A stretch of 64,000 nt of DNA. It comes from Nevskiaceae bacterium. Its GTDB lineage: Bacteria; Pseudomonadota; Gammaproteobacteria; Nevskiales; Nevskiaceae. Position 1 is the stretch's first letter; each line of letters opens with the position of its first letter. A program made the translations under genes and the position numbers. The notes beneath the pieces were generated by a model. The model saw only the letters and a list, made by a program, of their open reading frames with translations, was not told the DNA's origin and searched no databases. The stretch covers positions 1 to 64,000 of the forward strand of contig SCRT01000001.1 in NCBI GenBank assembly GCA_004298465.1. The letters are read 5' to 3'. Below, piece by piece: positions 54,887-62,448 of this stretch.

Positions 54887-55489
54887 ATGGCAAAAGTTCT
54901 TGTGCTGTACTACAGCAGCTTTGGTCACATCGAGCAGATGGCGCAGGCGGAAGCGGAAGGTGCGCGTGCTGCTGGTGCCGAAGTCGTGATCAAGCGTGTG
55001 CCGGAGCTGGTACCGGAAGGGGTGGCGAAGCAGTCCCACTACAAGCTTGATCAGGCCGCGCCGGTCGCGACCGTGAACGAGCTGCCGGATTACGATGCGA
55101 TCATCTTCGGCACGCCGACGCGCTTCGGCAACATGGCGGCGCAGATGCGCAATTTCCTTGACCAGACCGGCGGGTTGTGGGCGGCCGGCAAGCTCATCGG
55201 CAAGGTCGGCAGCGTGTTCACCAGCTCCGGGCAGCAGCACTGGGGCCAGGAGACGACGATCACGTCGTTCCACACCACGCTGTTCCATCAGGGTTTCGTG
55301 GTGGTTGGTGTGCCGCCGAACACGCCGGGATTGTACGGGCTCGACGAGGTCAGCGGCGGTTCGCCCTACGGCGCTTCCACGATCGCCGACGGGGACGGGT
55401 CGCGCCAGCCGACGGCGCGGGAGTTGTCGGTGGCGCGCGCCCAGGGCGAGAACGTGGCGCGGCTGGCAGCGAAGCTCGCCGCGAAATGA
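54887..55489 (+). CDS. wrbA: NAD(P)H:quinone oxidoreductase WrbA
   Basis: This 200-residue flavodoxin-like enzyme reduces quinones in two-electron steps, avoiding semiquinone radicals. FMN-binding segments are [32 protein letters not shown] and [12 protein letters not shown], and [10 protein letters not shown] is a WrbA mark. It is divergent from a LysR gene and starts a four-gene run. AGGAGAG lies before the ATG. Confidence 0.95.
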   Translation: MAKVLVLYYSSFGHIEQMAQAEAEGARAAGAEVVIKRVPELVPEGVAKQSHYKLDQAAPVATVNELPDYDAIIFGTPTRFGNMAAQMRNFLDQTGGLWAAGKLIGKVGSVFTSSGQQHWGQETTITSFHTTLFHQGFVVVGVPPNTPGLYGLDEVSGGSPYGASTIADGDGSRQPTARELSVARAQGENVARLAAKLAAK

Positions 55490-55562
55490 GATGTAATGCT
55501 GCCATGTGCCGACGTTTTTGCCGGTGCAGGGTGTTCAAACCTTTGATTTATGGGAGATGACA

Positions 55563-55973
55563 ATGGACAAATTTCAGGATGCGCTGGATGTGCTGGGACG
55601 GGTCTTCATCGCCTGGTTCTTTGTACCGGCAGGCGTGGGCAAGATCGCCGGCTACGCCGGCACGGCAGCAGCGATGGCGTCGCAGGGGCTGCCGGGTTTC
55701 CTGTTGCCGCTGGTGATTGTGCTCGAGATCGGCGGTGGCTTGGCGATCCTCGCCGGCTGGCATACGCGGATCGCGGCTTTTCTGCTCGGCGGGTTCTCGG
55801 TGCTGGCGGTGTGGTTCTTCCACGTCAAGCTGGCCAGCGGGTTGTTCGGCCAGACGAACGTGGCGATGGCGGAACTCGCACTTGCCGGCGCGCTGTTCAT
55901 GGTGGCGGCGCACGGCCCTGGCCGCTGGAGCGTGGACGCCTGCCGCGGCTGCGCGCGCGACGACAAGGCTTGA
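55563..55973 (+). CDS. DoxX family membrane protein
   Basis: This 136-residue protein has four predicted membrane helices and the DoxX signs, GRVFIAWFFVPAGVGKI and the GFLLPLVIVLEIGGGLAILAG segment. DoxX-like proteins are often linked to quinone or thiol redox stress. A GGGAGATGA motif supports the ATG. It lies 73 bases after wrbA. A C-terminal pair of cysteines (CRGC) is present. Confidence 0.85.
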   Translation: MDKFQDALDVLGRVFIAWFFVPAGVGKIAGYAGTAAAMASQGLPGFLLPLVIVLEIGGGLAILAGWHTRIAAFLLGGFSVLAVWFFHVKLASGLFGQTNVAMAELALAGALFMVAAHGPGRWSVDACRGCARDDKA

Positions 55974-55992
55974 GCCGGCATTGCTTCAAGGT

Positions 55993-56016
55993 GCCCCGGG
56001 CTTGCCCGGGGCGTTT
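55993..56016 (+). terminator. terminator-like hairpin between doxX and ahpD-like genes
   Basis: GCCCCGGG and CCCGGGGC pair perfectly across a CTTG loop, followed by GTTT. The T-run is too short for a strong terminator, so partial termination or transcript processing within the operon is more likely. Confidence 0.55.
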
Positions 56017-56045
56017 GGCAGTCGGTGGTTGATCAGGAGATCGTG

Positions 56046-56513
56046 ATGGCACATCGGAGTGTTCAATATTATTCAGTATCACCCAAGGGCTTCGAAGCGA
56101 TGCGCAACCTTCAGGGTTACGTGGAGCAGTCCGGGCTGGAGCATTCGCTGCTCGAACTCGTGAAGATGCGCGCATCGCAGATCAACGGCTGCGCCTATTG
56201 CCTGGACATGCACAGCAAGGATGCGCGGGCCATGGGCGAAACCGAACAGCGTCTGTACGGGCTCAATGCGTGGCGTGAAGCGCCGTACTACACCGCGCGT
56301 GAACGCGCCGCGCTGGCGTGGACGGAAGCCGTCACCCGCGTGTCCAAGGGTGTGCCGGAAGACGCGGAGGCCGAAGCGCACAAGCAATTTTCCGAAAAGG
56401 AACTCGTGGACCTGACATTCGCGATCATCGCCATCAACGGCTGGAACCGTTTGGCGATCCCGTTCCATTCCAAGGCCGGTGACTACGTGTCGCCGATCAA
56501 GAAAAAGGAGTAA
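56046..56513 (+). CDS. carboxymuconolactone decarboxylase/AhpD family protein
   Basis: This 155-residue protein has the alkylhydroperoxidase AhpD-like core, with the CxxC redox pair and following histidine in GCAYCLDMHSKDAR. These proteins reduce peroxides or act as thiol disulfide enzymes. I chose the ATG at 56046, after AGGAGAT, over an upstream GTG. It is 72 bases after the doxX gene and 5 bases before pirin. Confidence 0.88.
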   Translation: MAHRSVQYYSVSPKGFEAMRNLQGYVEQSGLEHSLLELVKMRASQINGCAYCLDMHSKDARAMGETEQRLYGLNAWREAPYYTARERAALAWTEAVTRVSKGVPEDAEAEAHKQFSEKELVDLTFAIIAINGWNRLAIPFHSKAGDYVSPIKKKE

Positions 56514-56518
56514 TTGGC

Positions 56519-57406
56519 ATGACCGAGCGCAAGCTGGTGCAAGTGGTCGATGCCCTGGAAACTTCCGACGGCGCAGGCGTCAAGCTGCGCCGCAGCCTGG
56601 GTGGGCGTCCCGGCTTGCGCCTCGACCCCTTCCTGATGCTGGACGAATTCGGCACGGAAAATCCGGACGACTATATCGCGGGGTTCCCGCCGCATCCGCA
56701 TCGCGGTTTCACGACCGTCACCTACATGCTCGACGGCCACATGCAGCACCGCGACCACCTTGGCAACGTCGGCGATCTTGGGCCGGGCGGCGTGCAGTGG
56801 ATGGACGCTGCCCACGGCGTGATCCATTCCGAGATGCCCCAGCAGGACCACGGCCGCATGCGCGGCATGCAGTTGTGGCTCAACCTGCCGGCCGTGGAAA
56901 AGATGAAGCCGGCGTTCTACCGCGACCTCGCACCGCAGCAGATTCCCGTGGTGGCACTGGAAGGCGGAGGAGAAGTGAAGGTGATTGCCGGCACGGCGAT
57001 GGTTGACGAGAAATCCGTGACCGGGCCGATCAATACCGCCGACCGGCCGGTGGCCACCGACCCGCTGTACCTGGACATCGCACTGCCCGGCGGCGGCGTC
57101 TTCACGCATCCCATAACGGCTGGGCACAACGCGTTTATCTATGTACTGGAAGGTGGCGTGCGCATCGGGCCGGACCACCAGCGCCTTGGCCTGCACGGGG
57201 CCGGCATCCTCGGCCGCGAAGGCGAGCGCGCCACGATCGCCGCGGAAGGCGGCGCTGCGCGCTTCCTGCTGCTCGCCGCCCGGCCGCTGGGGGAGCCCGT
57301 GGTGCAGTACGGCCCGTTCGTGATGAACACCCGCGATGAGGTCGAGCAGGCCATGCGGGACTATCAAGCCGGGACGTTGACGGCGGAGCCAGCGCCGCAA
57401 TCTTGA
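56519..57406 (+). CDS. pirin family protein
   Basis: This 295-residue double cupin has the metal site of pirins, HPHRGFTTVTYMLDG, HRDHLG and HGVIHSE. Some pirins act as quercetin dioxygenases; others bind regulators. It ends the run wrbA-doxX-ahpD-pirin, a set often found under LysR control in proteobacteria. Confidence 0.9.
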   Translation: MTERKLVQVVDALETSDGAGVKLRRSLGGRPGLRLDPFLMLDEFGTENPDDYIAGFPPHPHRGFTTVTYMLDGHMQHRDHLGNVGDLGPGGVQWMDAAHGVIHSEMPQQDHGRMRGMQLWLNLPAVEKMKPAFYRDLAPQQIPVVALEGGGEVKVIAGTAMVDEKSVTGPINTADRPVATDPLYLDIALPGGGVFTHPITAGHNAFIYVLEGGVRIGPDHQRLGLHGAGILGREGERATIAAEGGAARFLLLAARPLGEPVVQYGPFVMNTRDEVEQAMRDYQAGTLTAEPAPQS

Positions 57407-57428
57407 ATGCTGGATGCTTGAGTCGACG

Positions 57429-57504
57429 GTCGCCTGCAGGCAGTCTCCTACGCAAGAAGAGTGTGAGCTTGGATGGGCACCAGTAGAGCGGGCCTGCCCG
57501 CGAC
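57429..57504. repeat. REP-type repeat pair
   Basis: The left arm, 57429-57452, ends TCTCCTACG and the right arm, 57481-57504, begins CAGTAGAGCGGGCCTGCCCG. They resemble the elements at 109-142 and 2182-2253, but are more decayed and face in the opposite sense to that pair. They lie between the convergent pirin and rdgC genes. The remainder of 57407-57613 shows nothing else. Confidence 0.6.
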
Positions 57505-57613
57505 CCGTTGCGGCAGAGAACTCGGCGATTGAGGCCCCATAGTTTTTTCGGCTGCCTACCACCGCGCCCACTGCTTCCCGCGCACTTTTCCCAAGCCCCA
57601 ATCCACCCACGCC

Positions 57614-58510
57614 TCACCCAGCCGCCGCCACCCCAAGTGCAGGCAGCAGTTCATCCAGCAGCGCCGTGCAATTGCCGGCCATCAGCGCGAACTCGGCGGC
57701 GAAGCGTTCCTCGGGGTTCAGTTCCGGGCTGTCGTTGCTTTCGTCAATGCCGAGGAAATGGACGCGCTTGATCTGCAGCTTGTGGTCGACGACGAAGCTC
57801 ACGCGTTCGCGCCACGTCAGGGCGAGTTTCGTGACGTGGAAACCGTCTGCGAGGTGTTGCTGGATTTCCTTCGTCTGCAGTGGATGACGCTGGTAGCGCA
57901 GCGTGGGGCGGGTTTCATCCGGGCCGGTCAGTTCGCATTCCTCACCGAGCAGGAAGCCGGCGGGCGCGGCGCCGTCGCGCAGCCAGCCGGAGAGGATTTC
58001 ATCCGGCGCGCGGTCGGGCGTGGGTAGCGACAAGGCGAGCTCGCCGAGTGCGTCGCGCAGCGTTTCCGTCGCTTCCTCGGCCGGTGTCGGCGAGGGGCTG
58101 TCGGCGATCAGGCGGGCGTGAGCGGCGTCAATCCAGACGCGCACCACGCGCCGCCGTGCGAAGGCCCGCGGCAATAGTTCCGAGGTGGCGCGATCCTTGA
58201 ATTCGCGCTGCAGCTTGCGCCCCGGCTTGACGCCGCGCGACTTCTCGAATTCCGCCGCGAATACATTGGCGCGGTCCGCGACGACCGAGGCCGGCAGCAG
58301 CTTGCGCTCCATGCCCAGCGCGAACAGCAGGTGGCGGTCCAGGCTTTCGACCAGCGCCGGGGTGACGCCGGGCGCCACGAAGCCGCGGCTCGTCATCGCC
58401 AGCGGTGGGCAGGGCTGCAGCGGGTGTTCGGCAAGCACCTGCTCGAGCCCGCCCGGCGACAACGTCCAAGGCTGGTCCAGATGATAGATCTGCAGGTTCC
58501 TGAACCACAT
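57614..58510 (-). CDS. rdgC: recombination-associated protein RdgC
   Basis: This 298-residue ring-forming DNA-binding protein limits RecA. Family marks are MWFRNLQIYHLDQPW at the start, GRKLQREFKDRA, and AEFALMAGNCTALLDEL at the end. Length is close to that of E. coli RdgC (303). It is convergent with the pirin gene and stands alone. Confidence 0.93.
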   Translation of the reverse strand: MWFRNLQIYHLDQPWTLSPGGLEQVLAEHPLQPCPPLAMTSRGFVAPGVTPALVESLDRHLLFALGMERKLLPASVVADRANVFAAEFEKSRGVKPGRKLQREFKDRATSELLPRAFARRRVVRVWIDAAHARLIADSPSPTPAEEATETLRDALGELALSLPTPDRAPDEILSGWLRDGAAPAGFLLGEECELTGPDETRPTLRYQRHPLQTKEIQQHLADGFHVTKLALTWRERVSFVVDHKLQIKRVHFLGIDESNDSPELNPEERFAAEFALMAGNCTALLDELLPALGVAAAG

Positions 58511-58660
58511 GGCGTGCTCCGGCCAACGAAGGGGCGGCGATTGTAAAGGCGCGGTGCGCGTGGCAAAAGCTTGCTAAGCTCCGGGACCGGATGTGCGGTG
58601 AGGCACCCGGCTCAACGGCTGGACGTCGAATCTGGCCACACGATCATTCAAGGAGGAGCG

Positions 58661-59098
58661 ATGGGCAAGCAACTGGAAGTACGGCGTGAAATGAAGCTCG
58701 CGGCATCAGCCGCGAAAGTGTGGGCGCTGGCGAGCGATTTCGGCGGAATCGGCAAGTGGGTGGACGTGATCGACACGGTGACGATCACCCACGGTGGCCA
58801 CAACGCGCCGGGCACGGTGCGTCACCTCGCCCTCAAGGGGGGCGGAACCCTCGACGAGGAACTGATGGCGGTGGATGCGGCGCGGCGTCATTTCCGTTAT
58901 CGGATTGTGGCTGGTGTGCTGCCGGTGGCTGACTATGTGTCGGATTTCACGGTGGCGGAAAGCGGCCCCGGTGCTTCGACCGTGACCTGGGTTGGCCGTT
59001 TCAAGGCGGCGGGCGTAGACGATGCGACTGCCGAAGGCGCCATCGGCGGCGTCTATGACGGCGGACTGGCTGGGCTGAAGGCTGCTACCGGCGGCTGA
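58661..59098 (+). CDS. SRPBCC (START-like) family protein
   Basis: This 145-residue protein has the polyketide-cyclase/START-like fold. It starts REMKLAASAAKVWALASDFG, a typical first helix and strand, and shows the GTVRHLAL and VTWVGRF strands. These proteins bind hydrophobic ligands; no function is known for this one. A strong AGGAGG lies 5 bases before the ATG. Its last 46 bases overlap the PHP gene on the other strand. Confidence 0.8.
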   Translation: MGKQLEVRREMKLAASAAKVWALASDFGGIGKWVDVIDTVTITHGGHNAPGTVRHLALKGGGTLDEELMAVDAARRHFRYRIVAGVLPVADYVSDFTVAESGPGASTVTWVGRFKAAGVDDATAEGAIGGVYDGGLAGLKAATGG

Positions 59099-59964
59099 AG
59101 CGGGCACACCGGCGGCGGCACGCGAAAGCGCGCCCACACCGGTTCCAGACTTTCCGGCAGGGGGGCGGCGGCGCCCAGGCGTCGCCAGCTCTGGGACGGA
59201 TCGTGGAAGTCCGATCCCCGGGATCCGCAAAGGCCGTGGGCGCGGGCCATAGCCGCGACGCGTGCACGGTCTTCCGTCGAGGTGGTGGCGGTACTGGTTT
59301 CCACCGCGACTCCACCAGCCAGCTGGAAGTCGCGCAGCAGGTTGCCCAATTGGGTGCGGCTCAAGTCGTAGTGCAGGGGGTGCGCGAGCACAATCTGGCC
59401 GCCGGCGATGTGCACCCAGCCAATGGCTTCAGCCATCGGCACCCAGTCGCACTTCACGTCGGCGGGCTTGCCGGTGCCGAGGAAGCGCTTGAAGGCTTGC
59501 TGCGCGTTGCGGCACAGCCGGTCTGCGACGAGCAGCCGCGCGAAGTGCGCGCGCGTGATCTGGCCCCCGGCGGCCAGCGCCTGCGCGCGCGGCAACGCAT
59601 CCCGCAGCCCGAGCGCCTCCAGCCGTGTCGCGATGGCCGCCGCGCGGATGCAGCGTTGCGCCTGCAGCCCTGCCAGCCCGGCGTGCAGCATGGTATGAGC
59701 CGGGTCGAAGTCCAGTGCCACGACATGGATCGTGCGGTTGCGCCAGCGCGTGGAAATCTCGACGCCGTCGATGAAGTGCAGCCCTAGGCTTGCGGCCGCC
59801 GTGCGTGCTGCATCCAGCCCCGCCAGCGTGTCGTGGTCGGTGAGCGCCAGCGTGCGGACGCCCGCGGCGTGCGCCGCGGCGACCACAGCTGCGGGCGAGA
59901 GCGTGCCGTCCGACGCCGTGCTGTGGCAGTGCAGGTCGATACCGGTATCGAGGGTAGCGTTCAT
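59053..59964 (-). CDS. PHP domain nuclease (RNase AM/YciV-like)
   Basis: This 303-residue metal-dependent protein carries PHP motifs in order: DLHCHSTASDG, LTDHDTL, and GSDFHDPS near the end. In E. coli the homologue (Rnm, formerly YciV/TrpH) trims RNA 5' ends and acts on pAp. The start at ATG 59964 gives the family's usual length. The C terminus is proline-rich and runs into the SRPBCC gene. Confidence 0.85.
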   Translation of the reverse strand: MNATLDTGIDLHCHSTASDGTLSPAAVVAAAHAAGVRTLALTDHDTLAGLDAARTAAASLGLHFIDGVEISTRWRNRTIHVVALDFDPAHTMLHAGLAGLQAQRCIRAAAIATRLEALGLRDALPRAQALAAGGQITRAHFARLLVADRLCRNAQQAFKRFLGTGKPADVKCDWVPMAEAIGWVHIAGGQIVLAHPLHYDLSRTQLGNLLRDFQLAGGVAVETSTATTSTEDRARVAAMARAHGLCGSRGSDFHDPSQSWRRLGAAAPLPESLEPVWARFRVPPPVCPLQPPVAAFSPASPPS

Positions 59965-60082
59965 GGAAGGGGCGCGGCGGGGGCGGCAGGCGGCAGACCG
60001 CGCGAGAGCAGGGCGTTTATCATGTGCGCCGCAACAATACGCGAACGCCGCGGCGGGCGTCTGCCATCCCTCCGGAAATTCC

Positions 60083-61316
60083 ATGACTGACCGTTCCCCT
60101 GCTGCCATCAGCGCTGCGCCTGGCCGGTCCGATCCGGTTCGGACACGCTACGGCGTCATCGGGACCGTGAGCTTCGTGCATGTCCTGAACGACATGATGC
60201 AGTCCGTGATCATCACGATCTATCCGCTGTTGAAGGGGGAATTCGACCTCAGCTACGCCCAGATCGGCCTCATCACGCTGGCCTTCCAGTTGACGGCATC
60301 CCTGCTCCAGCCGCTCGTTGGCATGGTGACAGACAGGAAACCGTTGCCCTACTCCCTGCCGCTCGGCATGTGCTTCACGTTGTCCGGCCTGTTGTTGCTG
60401 TCCGTGGCACCGACCTATCCGGTCCTCCTGCTGGCGGTGGCGCTGATCGGTTGTGGGTCGTCCGTGTTTCATCCCGAATCGGCACGCGTGGCGCGCATGG
60501 CGTCTGGTGGGCGCTACGGGCTTGCGCAGTCGGTGTTCCAGATCGGCGGGAATCTCGGCCAGGCGCGGCCCGCTGCTGGCGGCCGTGATCGTGCTGCAGA
60601 TGGGGCGTTCGCACGTCGCATGGTTCGCGCTGTTCGCGCTGCTGGCGATCGTGATCCTGCTGCAGGTCAGCCGCTGGTACAGCGCGCACATCGAGGAGCG
60701 CGTGCGCAAGCGGGTGCAGGGCGAAGTGCCGGTGTACTCGGCACGCATGGTGCGGCATACCATCGCCGTGCTGCTGGTGCTGATGTTCTCGAAGTTCTTC
60801 TACCTCGCCAGCCTCAGCAGCTATTACGAGCTGTACCTGATGCACCGTTTCGGGCTGTCCGCACGCACTTCGGCTCATTATCTGGCGGTGTTTCTGTTCG
60901 CTATCACGGTCGGCACGCTCCTTGGTGGCCCGATCGGCGACCACATCGGCCGGCGCCGCGTGATCTGGTTCTCAATCCTCGGCTGTGCGCCGTTCACACT
61001 GATGCTGCCCTACGTCGGGCTGCGGGCGACCGTGGCCTTGACGGTGGTCATCGGGCTGGTGCTGGCGTCGGCGTTCCCTGCCATCATCGTCTATGCGCAG
61101 GACATGCTCACGCACCGCATCGGTATGGTATCGGGTCTGTTCTACGGGTTCAGTTTCGGGCTGGGTGGACTGGGCGCCGCCGTGCTCGGACTGCTCGCCG
61201 ACCATTTCGGCATCGATTTCGTCTACCAGGTCTGCGCATTTCTGCCGTTGTTGGGCATATTCGCGATCTTCTTGCCGGACGTGAAACCGCCGGCAGCGGC
61301 TGCAAAGCCCGCGTGA
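60083..61316 (+). pseudogene. frameshifted MFS transporter (fosmidomycin-resistance type)
   Basis: The first 160 residues (VIGTVSFVHVLNDMMQSVII, then GCGSSVFHPESARVARMASG) match the Fsr-like MFS branch. The frame changes near 60560-60570. The second half continues in another frame from GPLLAAVIVLQMG through QDMLTHRIGMVSGLFYGFSF to the stop at 61316. Two bases appear lost in a GC-rich run where relatives read GQALGPLL. If real, the gene is dead; a sequencing error is quite possible since the rest is well conserved. Confidence 0.8.
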
Positions 61317-61370
61317 GGGTCGTTTCACCAGCATGAGCACAGGCCATACAACAACGTTTGGGATGTCGTG

Positions 61371-62024
61371 ATGGAGCAGACAGGAAGCGCGGTTCGCGGC
61401 GATTTGTGGGTCGTTTCGGCGCCCAGCGGGGGTGGCAAGACCAGCTTGTGCCGGGCGCTGGTGCCGCGGCTGGCGGCACGCGGCATCACGGTGCGCATTT
61501 CCGTGTCGTGCACGACGCGCGCGCCGCGTGCCGGAGAGCGCGAAGGCGTCGACTACTGCTTCCTCGACGAAGCCCACTTTGCGGCGCAGGTGGCAGCAGG
61601 TGGGTTCGTCGAGCACGCTGGCGTGTTCGGGCGCCACTACGGCACGCCGCGTGCGCCGTTGGAGGCGGCGGTCGCCGCGGGCGAAGTGCTGCTGCTCGAC
61701 ATCGATTGGCAGGGCGGGCGCCAGATTCGGACGCGCTACCCCGACGCCTGCGGCGTGTTCATCCTGCCGCCGTCGCGTGCCGAGCTGGAACGCCGGCTGC
61801 GCGGGCGGGAAGGCAGCACCGAGGAATTGGTGAACAAGCGCATGGCCGCCGCACGCACCGAGATGGCGCACTATGCGGAATATCCCTACGTGATCGTCAA
61901 CGCGGATTTCGACACGGCGCTGGCCGAGTTCGAGGCGCTGATCGTGGCGCAACGGCTCGGGTTGGCTGCCCAGCGCACGCGGCACGCCGCGCTGCTTGCC
62001 CAGCTGCTGGATGACGGCGACTGA
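61371..62024 (+). CDS. gmk: guanylate kinase
   Basis: This 217-residue enzyme converts GMP to GDP with ATP. The P-loop is SAPSGGGKTSL and the GMP site has SCTTRAPRAGE and GVDYCFL. It leads the gmk-rpoZ-spoT order that is standard in gammaproteobacteria. I used the ATG at 61371; a GTG just before it is also in frame. Confidence 0.96.
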   Translation: MEQTGSAVRGDLWVVSAPSGGGKTSLCRALVPRLAARGITVRISVSCTTRAPRAGEREGVDYCFLDEAHFAAQVAAGGFVEHAGVFGRHYGTPRAPLEAAVAAGEVLLLDIDWQGGRQIRTRYPDACGVFILPPSRAELERRLRGREGSTEELVNKRMAAARTEMAHYAEYPYVIVNADFDTALAEFEALIVAQRLGLAAQRTRHAALLAQLLDDGD

Positions 62025-62073
62025 TCTTTCGTACAATACACAGCTCTTGTGGTATCTGTTCAGGATCATCGCC

Positions 62074-62334
62074 ATGGCTCGTGTCACCGTAGAAGACTGT
62101 CTCGCCCGTATTCCCAACCAGTTCGAACTCGCGCTGGTGGCGTCGAAGCGTGCCCGTCTGCTGGCACGTGGCGCGGAATCCAGGCTGCCGTGGGACGATC
62201 ACAAGTCCACGGTGCTGAGCCTGAAGGAAATCGCCGACGGGCTCGTCGACCAGAGCGTGCTGGAAGAAGCGGAACTGCCGGCCGTGCAGCGCCCGAAGAT
62301 GGAGCTCGAACAGCTCGACCCCAGTTTCGACTGA
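62074..62334 (+). CDS. rpoZ: RNA polymerase omega subunit
   Basis: This is an 86-residue protein. MARVTVEDCL and NQFELALVASKRARLL are the conserved omega sequence. It helps assemble RNA polymerase and takes part in the ppGpp site. The next gene makes and degrades ppGpp. Confidence 0.96.
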   Translation: MARVTVEDCLARIPNQFELALVASKRARLLARGAESRLPWDDHKSTVLSLKEIADGLVDQSVLEEAELPAVQRPKMELEQLDPSFD

Positions 62335-62448
62335 GGTTTGCCTCTCGGGGCGCGCGCAGAGCGGCAAGGCTGGCGCGGCTTTCGTGGGCCAGCCGGCGCT
62401 TGCTGCGCGCGGCCTTGAACCCCCCTGCAGGCCCTTTATACTCGGGGG

